Counted from the first letter of the stretch, positions 1 to 8,642 are shown. The stretch is 33,973 bases of DNA from Thermoanaerobaculia bacterium (GCA_022824725.1 JAJDZH010000434.1:1-33973), one strand, 5' to 3'. Notes: generated by a model from the sequence alone, not told the origin. Program-made: numbers and translations.

Positions 1-204
1 GCGGAATCCGCCGCAGCATCTCCCGCTCCGGGGTCATGTAGCCGACGGTCTTCCGCGTTTCCTGCCTGCGATGGTTCCGTCTTCCCGGTGGTCAGCCGGC
101 ACGGCCGACCGGCCGAGCAGCTTAGCGAAGTCCGATGCCGGACGCCGGGGAATACGTGCCCGCGCGGCAGCGTTGCAGGCCCGCGGCGCCGGCGCGCGGC
201 GGTC

Positions 205-220
205 CCGCCAGCGCTGGCGG
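205..220. promoter_or_regulatory. Perfect 16-bp palindrome, possible operator
   Basis: CCGCCAGCGCTGGCGG is a perfect inverted repeat 110 bp upstream of the winged-helix regulator gene at 330. It has no T-run and so is not an intrinsic terminator. A dimeric regulator site is the simplest reading, but this is inference only; GC-rich DNA produces some palindromes by chance. Confidence 0.3.
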
Positions 221-244
221 AAGGCCGCTCCGGCCGGCCGACGC

Positions 245-260
245 GACGATCGCGATCGTC
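245..260. promoter_or_regulatory. Perfect 16-bp palindrome, possible operator
   Basis: GACGATCGCGATCGTC is a second perfect palindrome, starting 24 bp after the first ends and 70 bp upstream of the regulator start. Its sequence is unrelated to the first. It contains two GATC-type cores (CGATCG) and could bind a regulator or be a methylation target; this is inference. Confidence 0.3.
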
Positions 261-329
261 ACCGTTCGGTCATGAGAAGTCACGCCGAATCACACGTCCC
301 CATCTTGCAGTCGTGCGAGACTGCCGGCC

Positions 330-923
330 ATGCGTATGGCTGACTTCGCACACCGTGGCCGCAAGGCCCGCGGGTCGCGCCGCCTGCGATTCGGCGACTT
401 CGAGTTCGAGCCTGCCACGCGGGAACTCAGCGGCCCCGAGGGCGCCGTCAGGCTCCAGCCACAACCCGCCAGACTGCTCGGCTTGCTGCTCGAGAACGAG
501 GGCGACGTGGTCTCGCGGGAACAGGTCCGGCGCCGCCTGTGGCCGGACGAGGTTCACGTCGAGTTCGACCAGGGCATGAACACTTGCATCAAGCGGATTC
601 GCGCCACGCTCAACGACAACGCCGAGGCGCCGCGCTACATCGAGACCCTGCCGCGCCTCGGCTACCGGTTTCTCGCTCCGGTCACGGAGGTCGAAACAGC
701 CGCCGGCCTGCTCGGCGCAAGGGGCGGTCGACGGCGACGACGATTTCGATTCGCTCTGATCGCCCTGCTCGCCGCGGCGGGTCTGGCCGCCGGCGCCTTC
801 GCCTTGCGTGAACTGACCGCTCCGCCATGTGCCGACCAGGAGCCGGCGCAGTTGGCCGGCGCCGGCAGCGCCAACAAACGCCCGGACACTCCGGCGGACC
901 CGGGACGTTCTCCGAATCCCTGA
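330..923 (+). CDS. Winged-helix DNA-binding protein with C-terminal membrane anchor (CadC/OmpR-type Trans_reg_C)
   Basis: 197 aa. Residues about 18-118 form an OmpR/PhoB-type winged helix with the usual hallmarks: the RFGDFEFEP start, the LLxLLxxxxGxVVSREQ helix, the LWPDEVHVEFDQ segment, and the ETLPRLGYRF wing. An arginine-rich stretch and one hydrophobic helix (about residues 138-160) follow, so the DNA-binding part should be cytoplasmic on a membrane anchor, as in CadC-like regulators. Only some 35 residues follow the membrane helix, so no sensor domain is present. The paralog at 19710-20831 is closely similar over the winged helix but continues into a FlgO-like domain. This copy is therefore short and may be truncated by the TGA at 921-923. 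The start is ATG at 330, with a second in-frame ATG at 336. Its target genes are unknown; the two palindromes upstream could be autoregulatory sites. Confidence 0.8.
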   Translation: MRMADFAHRGRKARGSRRLRFGDFEFEPATRELSGPEGAVRLQPQPARLLGLLLENEGDVVSREQVRRRLWPDEVHVEFDQGMNTCIKRIRATLNDNAEAPRYIETLPRLGYRFLAPVTEVETAAGLLGARGGRRRRRFRFALIALLAAAGLAAGAFALRELTAPPCADQEPAQLAGAGSANKRPDTPADPGRSPNP

Positions 924-1022
924 ACCGCCGCCGCGCAAGGCCGAGATCGTTCCCGAACGCGCGGCCGCTCGCGTGTCGCCGTCGAGGGCCATCTTCAGGC
1001 CGGCCAGGACGCAGCCCCGTCG

Positions 1023-2099
1023 CTACGGCTGGTGCTCTCCGAAGTTCCCGACCGTCCGATCGTCGCTGCCGACCGGCAGGGCGATGTGCATGCCGTCGAC
1101 GGCGACCAGCGCGTCGTTCGGCGCATCCTCGGCCCTGCCGCGCAAGAACACCGCGTTCGCCTGCGCCGCCGGCAGAGGCGGCGCGAGGTGGCTCAGCACG
1201 AGCAGACCGACCCCCGCCTCGGCGGCGAGGGCGTGCAGATCGCGCGGGTAGATGTGGTAATCGAGAGTGTCGGCGACGAGCTTGCCGAGCCGTTCGGCGC
1301 CGCCGGCGGAAAGCGCCTGGGCCGCCATGCCCATGACGGCCTCGGACAGGACCTCGTGGACCAGCACGTCGACGCCCTGGCTGGCTTGCTCGAGGTTGGC
1401 GGAACGGACCGTGTCGCCGCTGATCACGACCGAGCGGCCGCCGAAGTCGAACCGGTAGCCCACCGCCGGCGCGACCGGCTCGTGGTCGACGAGGAAGGCG
1501 CTGATCCTGAGGTCGTCCCGATCGTAGAACGCGGAGGTCGGAGCGTCATCCGTCAGGTCGATCGTGCGGGCTACCGCTCCGGCGCCGGCCGGCGGCAGGA
1601 TCTCCTCCCCATGATGGGCGATCCGGTAGGACACGTCCAGTTCGTAGACCATCCGGAACCCCGCCACGACGCGGTCGACGCCGGCCGGGCCGTACACGTC
1701 CAGTGGCTCGGCACGGCCCGACACCCAGCTCGCGAAGAACGTCTCGCCGAGGTCGGCTATGTGGTCGGAGTGGAAGTGGGTGAGCAGCACCCCGGCGAGC
1801 CGGTCGATCGGCAACCCCCAAAGGCGGACGTTCTCCAGGGATCCGTTGCCGACATCGACCAGGAACATCCGGCCGCCCGCGATGACCGCCGTGCAGGCCT
1901 CGGCCCTCTCCGCGCTCGGCAGCGGCGCTCCGCTGCCGCAGATCACGACGTGCAGCGCGCCGTCATCGAGCAGCGACGAGCGGTCGGGCGGCAGGGCGCC
2001 GAACTGGGCCTCGACGGCCGAGGCCGCAAGGACGAGCAGCGCCAGAGCAAGTGTCAGAGCAGGCGGTCGGCGCCATCGAAGGGCTGATCGAGCGAACAT
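1023..2099 (-). CDS. Secreted metallo-beta-lactamase-fold hydrolase (RNase Z/AtsA-like)
   Basis: 358 aa. An N-terminal signal peptide (about residues 1-31, with hydrophobic LALALLVLAASAVEAQ) predicts export. The metallo-beta-lactamase fold then begins with a beta-strand and the GSGAPLPSAERA loop seen in RNase Z/arylsulfatase-like members. The zinc-binding HFHSDH motif lies near residue 108, and later metal or active-site positions are visible at VISGDT, VHEV and LSHLAPP. A signal peptide argues against tRNA processing, so a periplasmic hydrolase acting on a phosphodiester, sulfate ester or lactone is more likely; the substrate cannot be read from sequence. The ATG at 2099 is supported by GGGGAG six bases upstream. 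The gene is divergent from the redox operon at 2260, across a 160-bp intergenic region. Confidence 0.82.
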   Translation of the reverse strand: MFARSALRWRRPPALTLALALLVLAASAVEAQFGALPPDRSSLLDDGALHVVICGSGAPLPSAERAEACTAVIAGGRMFLVDVGNGSLENVRLWGLPIDRLAGVLLTHFHSDHIADLGETFFASWVSGRAEPLDVYGPAGVDRVVAGFRMVYELDVSYRIAHHGEEILPPAGAGAVARTIDLTDDAPTSAFYDRDDLRISAFLVDHEPVAPAVGYRFDFGGRSVVISGDTVRSANLEQASQGVDVLVHEVLSEAVMGMAAQALSAGGAERLGKLVADTLDYHIYPRDLHALAAEAGVGLLVLSHLAPPLPAAQANAVFLRGRAEDAPNDALVAVDGMHIALPVGSDDRTVGNFGEHQP

Positions 2100-2259
2100 G
2101 AAGACTCCCCGTATGCGCGGACCGTCCGAGAACGGCTCCGACGCGGGTCGGTTCTCCGGAGCCCGGGCTTCTCCCGAAACTCTCGGCGGAGGAAGCTAGC
2201 AGCCCCGCGCAACCTGGACCGGCGCCGGCGCAAGATCGCGTCAGTAGGATCTCGAAGCA

Positions 2260-4248
2260 GTGACGATGCCAGGATCATCCCGGCCAGGAAGACGCGAGCG
2301 ACTCGTCGTCGTCGGCTTCGGCATCGCCGCGTACCGGTTCATCGAGCGCCTGACCGCGCTCGGCGCTCACGACCGCTACGACATCACGGTCATCGGCGAG
2401 GAGGCCGACCCCGCCTACAACCGGGTCCGCCTGTCCGAATGGCTCGACCGGCCTCTTCCGGAGACGCAGGCGGCGCCGCGCGATCTGCGACCCCTCGCGC
2501 TCGCGAGCCCCGACTGGGGCAAGGCGCGCGGCATTCGCACCCTCCTGTCGACCACGGTCGTCTCCATCGACCGCGAAGCCCGCACGGTCGAAACGGCTCG
2601 CGGCGAGAGCATCGGCTACGACCGTCTCGTACTGGCCACGGGGTCCCTGCCGATCGTCCCGCGCATCGAGGGTGTCGACAGCGACGGCGTCTTCGTGTAT
2701 CGCACGATCGAGGATCTCGAGGCGCTCCAGGAACGGGCGTCGCGGGCGAAGCGCGCGGCCGTGCTCGGCGGCGGCCTGCTCGGAATCGAGGCGGCCGAAG
2801 GGCTCCGGCGCCTGGGTCTCGCGGTCGTTCTGCTGCAACGGGCGCCACATCTGCTCAATCGGCAGTTCGGCCCCGACGCGGGAACGTACCTGGAAACCCG
2901 GGTCCGGGCGGCTGGCATCCAGCCGATGCTGGGCGCCGCCTCGGTCCGCATCGAAGTCAGGAGCCACGCGCTGGCCATCGAGCTGGTCGGCAAGGACATG
3001 CCGCTCACGACCGACCTCGTCGTCGTCGCGGCGGGCGTACGCCCGCGCGACCGGCTGGCCAGGGAGGCCGGCCTCATCGTGGCGTTCCGCGGCGGAGGCA
3101 TCGTCGTCAACGACCGGTTGGACACGTCCGACCCGCGCATCCAGGCGATCGGCGAGTGCGCTTCCGCCGGCAGGACGGTGTACGGCATGGCCGGGCCGAC
3201 TCAGGGGATGGCCCACACGCTGGCGGAGATCATGGCGGGACGGTCCACGCGCTTCGGACGCCAGGTCCCGGCGACCCGGCTCCGCCTGGTGGACCTGGAC
3301 ATCTGGGCGATCGGCGACACGGCCGCGCTGGCGGAACGCGTCACCTGGAGCCGGGACGCCTCCTACCGCCAGCTCAAGCTCCGGGCCGGCCAGATCATCG
3401 CGGCGACCACGATCGGCCCCTGGGAGGAACTGGGCGTCGTCCAGGACCTGATACGGCGGCGCAGTCCGATCTGGTGGTGGCAGTTGCGTCGCTTCCGCCG
3501 GACCGGCATGCTGTTTCCCCGTTCCGAGGCCCTTCCCGTTGCGAAGTGGCCGAGCGCCAGGGTCGTGTGCAACTGCCTCGGCGTGACGCGGGGAGAGCTC
3601 GACCTGGCCCTCCGGGCCGGCTGCGACTCGGTGAAGTCGATCGCCGGCCGCACCGGCGCCTCGACCGTATGCGGCGCGTGCCGGCCCCTGCTCGCCGAGT
3701 TCCTGGGGGCGGATCCGGCCTCGGCGGCGGAAGCGCTCCTCCCGGCGAGACCCAAGGCGCAGCCGGCGCTACTGGCCGCAGCCGTCGCGGTCGCGGGGCT
3801 GGCGGCGGTCATCGTCGCGGGGCCCTCAATCCCCCCGGCCGACAGCGTCGCGGACGGCGGCTTCCTGGACGCCCTCCAGAGGGACGGCGCCCTGAAGCGA
3901 TTCACCGGTTTCTCCCTGCTGGGAGCGACCCTCGGCACGCTCGTCCTGTCGCTGCGCAAGCGCTGGAACAGGATGCGCGCGGGCGACTTCGCGGTCTGGC
4001 GCCTGATGCACGGCGCCGTGGCCGCGCTGGCGCTCCTGGCGTTCGTGCTGCACACCGGCCTCCACCTGGGCACGGGCCTCAACCTGGCGCTCAGCGCGAC
4101 CTTCCTCGCGACCTCCGTCCTCGGGAGCCTCGCCGCGGCTGGCGTCGGCCGCCGCGGCGCACGAACGATGTTCTGGCTCCACGTCTTCGCCGTCTGGCCG
4201 CTGCCGGTGCTGATCGCCTTTCACATCCTGAAGACCTGGTACTTCTGA
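2260..4248 (+). CDS. FAD/NAD(P)H reductase (NirB N-terminal-like) fused to BFD [2Fe-2S] domain and diheme b-type membrane domain
   Basis: 662 aa. Residues about 13-410 are a two-dinucleotide-fold flavoprotein: FAD site VVVGFGIAAYRF, LVLATGS, NAD(P) site VLGGGLLGIEAAEGLRRLG, and IQAIGECASAGRTVYGMAGP, which resembles the NirB/nitrite-reductase large-subunit version. Residues about 435-482 are a BFD-like [2Fe-2S] domain with Cys437, Cys439, Cys471 and Cys474. The rest has about five hydrophobic helices. His584/His598 in one and His641/His655 in another each form an H-x13-H pair, the spacing used by NOX/ferric reductases and cytochrome b to hold two stacked b hemes. No siroheme domain is present, so this is not a nitrite reductase. 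Predicted flow is NAD(P)H to FAD to 2Fe-2S to heme b, across the inner membrane. The downstream multiheme gene starts 16 bp after the stop. The GTG at 2260 or the ATG at 2266 could be the start. Confidence 0.82.
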   Translation: MTMPGSSRPGRRERLVVVGFGIAAYRFIERLTALGAHDRYDITVIGEEADPAYNRVRLSEWLDRPLPETQAAPRDLRPLALASPDWGKARGIRTLLSTTVVSIDREARTVETARGESIGYDRLVLATGSLPIVPRIEGVDSDGVFVYRTIEDLEALQERASRAKRAAVLGGGLLGIEAAEGLRRLGLAVVLLQRAPHLLNRQFGPDAGTYLETRVRAAGIQPMLGAASVRIEVRSHALAIELVGKDMPLTTDLVVVAAGVRPRDRLAREAGLIVAFRGGGIVVNDRLDTSDPRIQAIGECASAGRTVYGMAGPTQGMAHTLAEIMAGRSTRFGRQVPATRLRLVDLDIWAIGDTAALAERVTWSRDASYRQLKLRAGQIIAATTIGPWEELGVVQDLIRRRSPIWWWQLRRFRRTGMLFPRSEALPVAKWPSARVVCNCLGVTRGELDLALRAGCDSVKSIAGRTGASTVCGACRPLLAEFLGADPASAAEALLPARPKAQPALLAAAVAVAGLAAVIVAGPSIPPADSVADGGFLDALQRDGALKRFTGFSLLGATLGTLVLSLRKRWNRMRAGDFAVWRLMHGAVAALALLAFVLHTGLHLGTGLNLALSATFLATSVLGSLAAAGVGRRGARTMFWLHVFAVWPLPVLIAFHILKTWYF

Positions 4249-4264
4249 ACCGCCGCTTGCAGCC

Positions 4265-5569
4265 GTGCGCTCACCCCGTCCAACCGTCCTCTGGCTGCTG
4301 TTCACCCTGGCCGCCTGCGCCTGGCTCGGCTGGTCCCTGGCGCGGCCGCGGGCCGCCGTCTTCCTGCCCGGACCGTCGAGCGACGGCCACCATCAGATCG
4401 AGGCCGCCTGCCACCTCTGTCACACGCCGTTCGCGGGCGTCGCGCAGGAGGCCTGCCTGGACTGTCACGCCGAGGAACTCGAGAGAGCGGGGGATTCCCA
4501 CGCCGCGGCGGTCTTCAGCGACCCCCGCAACGCCGCGGACCTGGCGAAGCTCGACGTCCGGCTCTGCGTCACCTGTCACATGGAGCACCAGCCGGAGATC
4601 ACGGCCGCGATGGGCCTTACCCTGCCGCGGGACTTCTGCGTTCACTGCCACGCCGACATCGCCGACGAACGACCCACGCACATGGATTTCGCGCCGGCAA
4701 CGTGCGCCAGCGGCGGCTGCCACAACTTCCACGACAACCGGAATCTCCACCAGGACTTCCTGGCGCGGCACGGCGCCGGCGGCGCCGCGACGTTCGAGGG
4801 TTCCCTGCCGACCGGCGAAGCGTGGATTGCCGTCGACCTCGGCGAGCGGGCGCCTCTTTCCGCCGTCGACGCCGACAGTCCCGGAAACGCCGCGCCGGAA
4901 CTCGCGGAGGCCTGGGCGTCATCCGCGCACGCGGCGTCCGGAATCGCCTGCTCGGACTGCCACGGCGGCGGGGCGGACTGGAGCGACCGTCCCCGCCGGG
5001 ACGTCTGCGCCTCCTGCCACGAAGCCGAATCGACCGGCTTCCTCGCCGGGAGACACGGCATGCGCCTGGCGGCGGACCTCGAACCCATGTCGCCGGCGGA
5101 CGCACGTCTGCCGATGCGTCCGGAGGCGGCGTCGCGGACGCTGGATTGCGGCGCCTGCCACGAGCCGCACGGCGTCGATGTGCGGGTCGCCGCAGTCGAC
5201 GCTTGTCTGGAATGCCATGCGGACGACCACTCGACCGCGTACGCCGAATCGCCCCACGCCGACGCCTGGCAGGCGGAACTCTCGGGCGAAGCGGCGCCTG
5301 GCAGCGGCGCGAGCTGCGCCTCCTGCCACCTGCCGAGAACGGAAACGCGCCTGGGCGGCGCCCCGCGGATCGTCGTCCAGCACAACCAGAACGACAACCT
5401 CCGACCGAACGAGAAGATGCTCCGCGACGTCTGCATGAACTGTCATTCCCTGGCCTTTTCGCTCGACGCGCTGGCCGACCGGGAACTGATCCGACGGAAC
5501 TTCAGAGGGCAGCCGGCGCGCCATGTCGAGAGCGTCGATATGGTTCCGTCGCTGGCCGACGGACCATGA
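4265..5569 (+). CDS. Periplasmic multiheme (11 predicted hemes) c-type cytochrome
   Basis: 434 aa. A hydrophobic N-terminal helix (about residues 7-27) is a membrane anchor or signal. The remainder carries ten CxxCH heme-attachment motifs (CHLCH, CLDCH, CVTCH, CVHCH, CSDCH, CASCH, CGACH, CLECH, CASCH, CMNCH) plus one CX4CH site (CASGGCH, Cys147-His153). Eleven c hemes are therefore predicted, with many extra histidines as distal ligands. Pairs of closely spaced motifs resemble the 'doubled CXXCH' and cytochrome c3/NrfB-like wire proteins. No known catalytic signature was found, so an electron-transfer role is more likely than an enzymatic one. The gene starts with GTG 16 bp after the fused flavoprotein/cytochrome b and precedes a mono-heme lipoprotein, suggesting it accepts electrons from the membrane heme domain. 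Terminal acceptor or donor unknown. Confidence 0.88.
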   Translation: MRSPRPTVLWLLFTLAACAWLGWSLARPRAAVFLPGPSSDGHHQIEAACHLCHTPFAGVAQEACLDCHAEELERAGDSHAAAVFSDPRNAADLAKLDVRLCVTCHMEHQPEITAAMGLTLPRDFCVHCHADIADERPTHMDFAPATCASGGCHNFHDNRNLHQDFLARHGAGGAATFEGSLPTGEAWIAVDLGERAPLSAVDADSPGNAAPELAEAWASSAHAASGIACSDCHGGGADWSDRPRRDVCASCHEAESTGFLAGRHGMRLAADLEPMSPADARLPMRPEAASRTLDCGACHEPHGVDVRVAAVDACLECHADDHSTAYAESPHADAWQAELSGEAAPGSGASCASCHLPRTETRLGGAPRIVVQHNQNDNLRPNEKMLRDVCMNCHSLAFSLDALADRELIRRNFRGQPARHVESVDMVPSLADGP

Positions 5570-5594
5570 GAAACCGCCCGGACAAGGAGACGCC

Positions 5595-6215
5595 ATGAGA
5601 CTCCGCACCCCTTTCCCCCCGTGGACTTCCCGCGGCGTCGTTTCCGCCCTCACGCTAGCCGCCGTCGTGATCCTCAACGGCGCCGTCACCGCCTGCGGCG
5701 GCTCGACCGAGGCAACGGGAAGCCCCGGCATCCCTCCGGAAGCGATGGCCGACGCCATTCACCACGTGCTCGAATCAGACCGCACCGTCTACGCCCGCCA
5801 CGTGGTCAACCGCTTGCAGGACGAGGAGGGCGTCATCGCCGCCAGCGAACAGTGGGAGGACGACCGGGCGCTGCCCCTGCCGGCCCAGATGTTCCGCATG
5901 AGCGCTCAGCTCACCGCCGAGAAGACGGACAGGGTCAGCTACGCGCTGCTGTCCCCGTGGCCGATCAACAGCCGGAACGCCCCCAGGACGGAGGCCGAGG
6001 AAGCGGGCCTCGAAAGCGTCGCGGCCGACCCGTCGAAGCCCTTCTACGGCACGGAAACCCTGGGCGACACCGAGTACTTCACCGCCGTCTACGCCGACAT
6101 TGCCGTGTCGCCCGCCTGCGTCACGTGCCACAACGCCCACGCGGACAGTCCCCGCGACGACTTCGAACTGGGCGACACGATGGGCGGCGTCGTCGTCCGC
6201 ATCGCGCTCGACTGA
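5595..6215 (+). CDS. Tll0287-like (DUF3365) mono-heme c-type lipoprotein
   Basis: 206 aa from the ATG at 5595, which has AGGAG at 5585-5589, five bases upstream; an upstream in-frame start would overlap the cytochrome gene and is less likely. A signal peptide (about residues 14-34) ends in the lipobox VTAC, predicting lipid attachment to the cysteine and a periplasmic location. The C-terminal half matches the Tll0287/DUF3365 heme-binding sensor-like fold, with the covalent heme site [16 protein letters not shown] followed by [11 protein letters not shown]. In cyanobacteria this fold is a mono-heme redox or sensory protein. The gene lies 25 bp after the multiheme cytochrome stop, so it is probably the third member of the same redox operon, acting as a small electron shuttle or redox sensor. 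Confidence 0.8.
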   Translation: MRLRTPFPPWTSRGVVSALTLAAVVILNGAVTACGGSTEATGSPGIPPEAMADAIHHVLESDRTVYARHVVNRLQDEEGVIAASEQWEDDRALPLPAQMFRMSAQLTAEKTDRVSYALLSPWPINSRNAPRTEAEEAGLESVAADPSKPFYGTETLGDTEYFTAVYADIAVSPACVTCHNAHADSPRDDFELGDTMGGVVVRIALD

Positions 6216-6294
6216 GCCGCGAGGCGACCGGACAAGCCTCACTCGTGGCAGAATCCCGGCGGCAGAACCACCTTTCCCGAGGAGCACTCACTCA

Positions 6295-6894
6295 ATGCAC
6301 GAAGTTCCCGATCTGGCCTACCCGTTCGACGCACTCGAGCCCCACATCGACGCGCGGACCATGGAGATACACCACGACAAGCACCACGCTGCCTATGTCG
6401 CCAACCTGAACGGAGCGCTCGAAGGCCGCGACGAACTCGCCGCGATGAGCGTCGAGAACCTGCTCCGCAACTTCGACGAGGTGCCGGACCCGATCAAGGG
6501 CGCCGTGCGCAACCACGGCGGAGGCCACGCCAACCACTCGCTGTTCTGGTCCGTCATGAGCCCGAACGGCGGCGGCGCTCCGAGCGGCGACCTGGCCACC
6601 GCCATCGACATCCGCTTCGGCAGCTTCGACCAGATGAAGGAGCGTTTCGTCAGCACCGCGATGGGCCAGTTCGGCAGCGGCTGGGGCTGGCTGGTGAGCG
6701 GCGACGACGGCCTGGCCGTGATCGCGCGGCCCAACCAGGACTCACCGCTGATGGAGGGCCTGACGCCGCTGCTCGGAGTCGACGTGTGGGAGCACGCCTA
6801 CTACCTGAACTACCAGAACCGGCGGCTGGACTACCTGAACGCCTTCTGGAACGTCGTCGACTGGGAGGCGGTCGCGGCGCGGTTCAGAGGTTAG
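6295..6894 (+). CDS. sodA: Superoxide dismutase, Mn/Fe family (Mn-type signature)
   Basis: 199 aa, the normal length for a cytoplasmic Fe/Mn SOD, which disproportionates superoxide to O2 and H2O2. Predicted metal ligands are His26, His81, Asp163 and His167 ([17 protein letters not shown] and DVWEHAYY). Gly at 77 and Gln148 (NQDSPLM) are the Mn-type arrangement; Fe-type enzymes place the active-site Gln near position 69. Cambialistic activity remains possible. The ATG at 6295 is chosen because GAGGAG precedes it by about ten bases and the family N-terminus begins there. No signal peptide. Its 3' end overlaps the convergent S41 peptidase gene by 11 bp. It follows the redox operon on the same strand after 79 bp and may be read from it or from its own promoter. 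Confidence 0.95.
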   Translation: MHEVPDLAYPFDALEPHIDARTMEIHHDKHHAAYVANLNGALEGRDELAAMSVENLLRNFDEVPDPIKGAVRNHGGGHANHSLFWSVMSPNGGGAPSGDLATAIDIRFGSFDQMKERFVSTAMGQFGSGWGWLVSGDDGLAVIARPNQDSPLMEGLTPLLGVDVWEHAYYLNYQNRRLDYLNAFWNVVDWEAVAARFRG

Positions 6895-8536
6895 CGACGA
6901 GGCCGGTGCTGCGGCCGCGGCCGCGGGTCTGGCGGTCCTGCTCCATGCGGCGCTTCAGCAACTCCTCCGCTTCGTCGAGGAGTTCGAGCGCCCGTACGAG
7001 CTGATTGTCCAGTTGCCGCTCGGCCTTGAAGCCCTCGGTCAGGCCGAAGGCGGTGTTGAAGATCTCGTAGCGGAGCCGGACGCGGGCGTGGCGCTCGACG
7101 GCGGGATTCTCCAGCGCCTCGTCCAGCTCTTCGGCTGAGACGAGGTCCTCCGCGACGACCCAGTCCCAGAACCGTTCCAGGTAGTCGTCCGGCACCTGCC
7201 AGTCGGTGGAGTCGACCCCCTCGGGCACCCCCTCCTCGAAGGGGAAGCGGTGGAAGCCGCTGCGCGTCCGCAGGCGGAGGATGATGGGCGGATCCTCGTC
7301 CAGTTCGACCACGTAGTCGGGGGTCACGCCGCCGCCGCCGTAGACCTCGCGGCCGAGATCGGTGTGGAAGACCGGCCTGTCCTCGCTCTCCGGCTGGTCG
7401 ACCGGCGGCAGCTCCTCCTCGTCGCCGTTGTCGCCGTTCGCGTCGTAGCCGGTGTAGTAGTCCCAGTACGAGGAGTAGTCGCGCTGGATCAGCCGCCCCG
7501 CCGGCGTGTAGTAGCGCGCCGTCGTCAGGGCCAGGCCGGCGCCGTAGGACAGCTCGTAGACCGTCTGCACCAGGCCCTTGCCCCAGGTCGACTCGCCGAC
7601 GACGAGGCCCACGTCGTGATCCTGGATGGCGCCCGAAACGATCTCGGAGGCGGAAGCGGAGCCGCCGTTCACGAGCACGACGACCGGCAGGCCGAGCGGC
7701 TCGTGGCGGCCGGTGGAACGGTACGACTGGTGCGAACTGTCGATCCGCCCCCGGGTCTCGACGATCGTCGTGCCCGGAGGCACGAACTGGTCGGAGACGG
7801 CGATCGCCTGGTCGAGCAGGCCGCCGCCGTTGAACCGGAGGTCGAGAATCAGCCGCCGCATGCCCTGGCCCTTGAGTTCGGCCAGGGCGCGGGCGACCTC
7901 TCCGCCGGTCGAACGGGAAAAGTCGGTGATCCAGAGGAAGCCGGTTTCCGGCGTCAGCATGTGGGCGTGGCGGACGGTCTCCTGCGGGATCTCGGCCCGC
8001 GTCACCGTGACTTCGAGGGGCTCGTCCAGACCGGGACGAAGCAGCGTCACCGTGACGTCCGTTCCCTTCGGCCCCTTGAGCTTCCGGATCGCCTCGTTCG
8101 GGTTCATCTCCTCCGTCGGCTCGCCGTTGATCAGGTGGATGATGTCGCCGGCACGGATGCCCTTCTCGTAGCCCGGCGTGCCCTCGATCGGAGAGATGAC
8201 GGTCAGGCGGTTGTTGCGCGTGCCGACGTAGATGCCCAGGCCGTAGAAGGAACTCTGCTGGCGTTCGCGCATCGAGTCGTAGGCCACGGGCGGCAGGAAG
8301 CTCGTGTGCGGATCGAGGTTGCGCAGCATGCCCCCGATCGAGGCGTAGACGAGATCCCGGTAGGTGACGTCGTCGACCGCGTAGTTGGCGTGGGCCGCCT
8401 CGACCAGCTCCGTGTAGTGGCGGACCTGGGCGATCTGCTCCGCGTCGACCGCTCCCAGGTTGCCGCCCGCCAGCAAGCCGACGGCCACCGCCGCGGCGAA
8501 GAGAAGGAGTACCAGATTGCGCCAGGGTTGCTTCAC
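6884..8536 (-). CDS. ctpA: Carboxy-terminal processing protease, S41 family
   Basis: 550 aa from the GTG at 8536; longer upstream frames translate the intergenic repeat and lack a signal sequence, whereas this start leads directly into a hydrophobic signal anchor (about residues 8-27). A PDZ domain follows (about residues 95-180, with [27 protein letters not shown]). The S41 catalytic region has [13 protein letters not shown] near residue 290 with the serine nucleophile and [11 protein letters not shown] with the general-base lysine near residue 320, so a Ser-Lys dyad is intact. Such periplasmic proteases trim or degrade proteins from the C-terminus. A C-terminal extension of about 200 residues, acidic and then arginine-rich, is family-typical. 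The stop overlaps the end of sodA by 11 bp. The divergent neighbour is tatA. Confidence 0.92.
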   Translation of the reverse strand: MKQPWRNLVLLLFAAAVAVGLLAGGNLGAVDAEQIAQVRHYTELVEAAHANYAVDDVTYRDLVYASIGGMLRNLDPHTSFLPPVAYDSMRERQQSSFYGLGIYVGTRNNRLTVISPIEGTPGYEKGIRAGDIIHLINGEPTEEMNPNEAIRKLKGPKGTDVTVTLLRPGLDEPLEVTVTRAEIPQETVRHAHMLTPETGFLWITDFSRSTGGEVARALAELKGQGMRRLILDLRFNGGGLLDQAIAVSDQFVPPGTTIVETRGRIDSSHQSYRSTGRHEPLGLPVVVLVNGGSASASEIVSGAIQDHDVGLVVGESTWGKGLVQTVYELSYGAGLALTTARYYTPAGRLIQRDYSSYWDYYTGYDANGDNGDEEELPPVDQPESEDRPVFHTDLGREVYGGGGVTPDYVVELDEDPPIILRLRTRSGFHRFPFEEGVPEGVDSTDWQVPDDYLERFWDWVVAEDLVSAEELDEALENPAVERHARVRLRYEIFNTAFGLTEGFKAERQLDNQLVRALELLDEAEELLKRRMEQDRQTRGRGRSTGLVANL

Positions 8537-8573
8537 GGTTTCACCGGGAAAACAGCGATTGTACCAGCGAAAT

Positions 8574-8642
8574 CGGTCGCCGCTCCGCGGCGCGCAGCAA
8601 AGCCGCCTTCGGCGGCAGCGGGTCAGAGGACCCGCGTACCCG
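8574..8642 (-). repeat. REP-like repeat, copy 1
   Basis: Reverse-orientation copy between the divergent ctpA and tatA genes. It contains the GC hairpin near 8577-8594, GCCGCC-TTC-GGCGGC at 8602-8616 and GCGGGTC...GACCCGC (one change, AGAG loop) at 8618-8635, followed by a diverged head (GCGTACCCGG). It lies about 40 bp before the tatA start, so it is likely in or near the tatA promoter or 5' UTR. Confidence 0.8.

Larger units (their letters stand above)
1..329. other. Left-edge intergenic region, no supported gene
   Basis: No reading frame here has a convincing start, composition or recognisable domain. The main visible structure is two perfect 16-bp palindromes at 205-220 and 245-260, listed separately. 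On the minus strand an ATG at 37 opens a 12-codon frame that runs off the left edge, but it has no Shine-Dalgarno site and is too short to judge. Confidence 0.5.

Noticed and set aside
1-37. Possible gene entering from the left on the minus strand (MTPEREMLRRIP)
   Set aside because: Only 12 codons, no Shine-Dalgarno site, no recognisable family; cannot be supported from this window.
1032-2087. Long plus-strand frame over the metallo-beta-lactamase-fold gene
   Set aside because: It is exactly antisense to a gene with a signal peptide, zinc motif and Shine-Dalgarno site; its composition is Arg/Gly/Val-rich with no domain, as expected for mirror frames in GC-rich DNA.
2260-4248. Annotation as nitrite reductase NirB
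   Set aside because: Only the flavin and BFD regions resemble NirB; the siroheme/4Fe-4S catalytic domain is absent and replaced by a membrane heme domain.
2439-5438. 999-residue plus-strand frame
   Set aside because: It overlaps two well-supported genes in another frame, is dominated by Arg/Pro/Ala and shows no domains; a third-position GC artefact.
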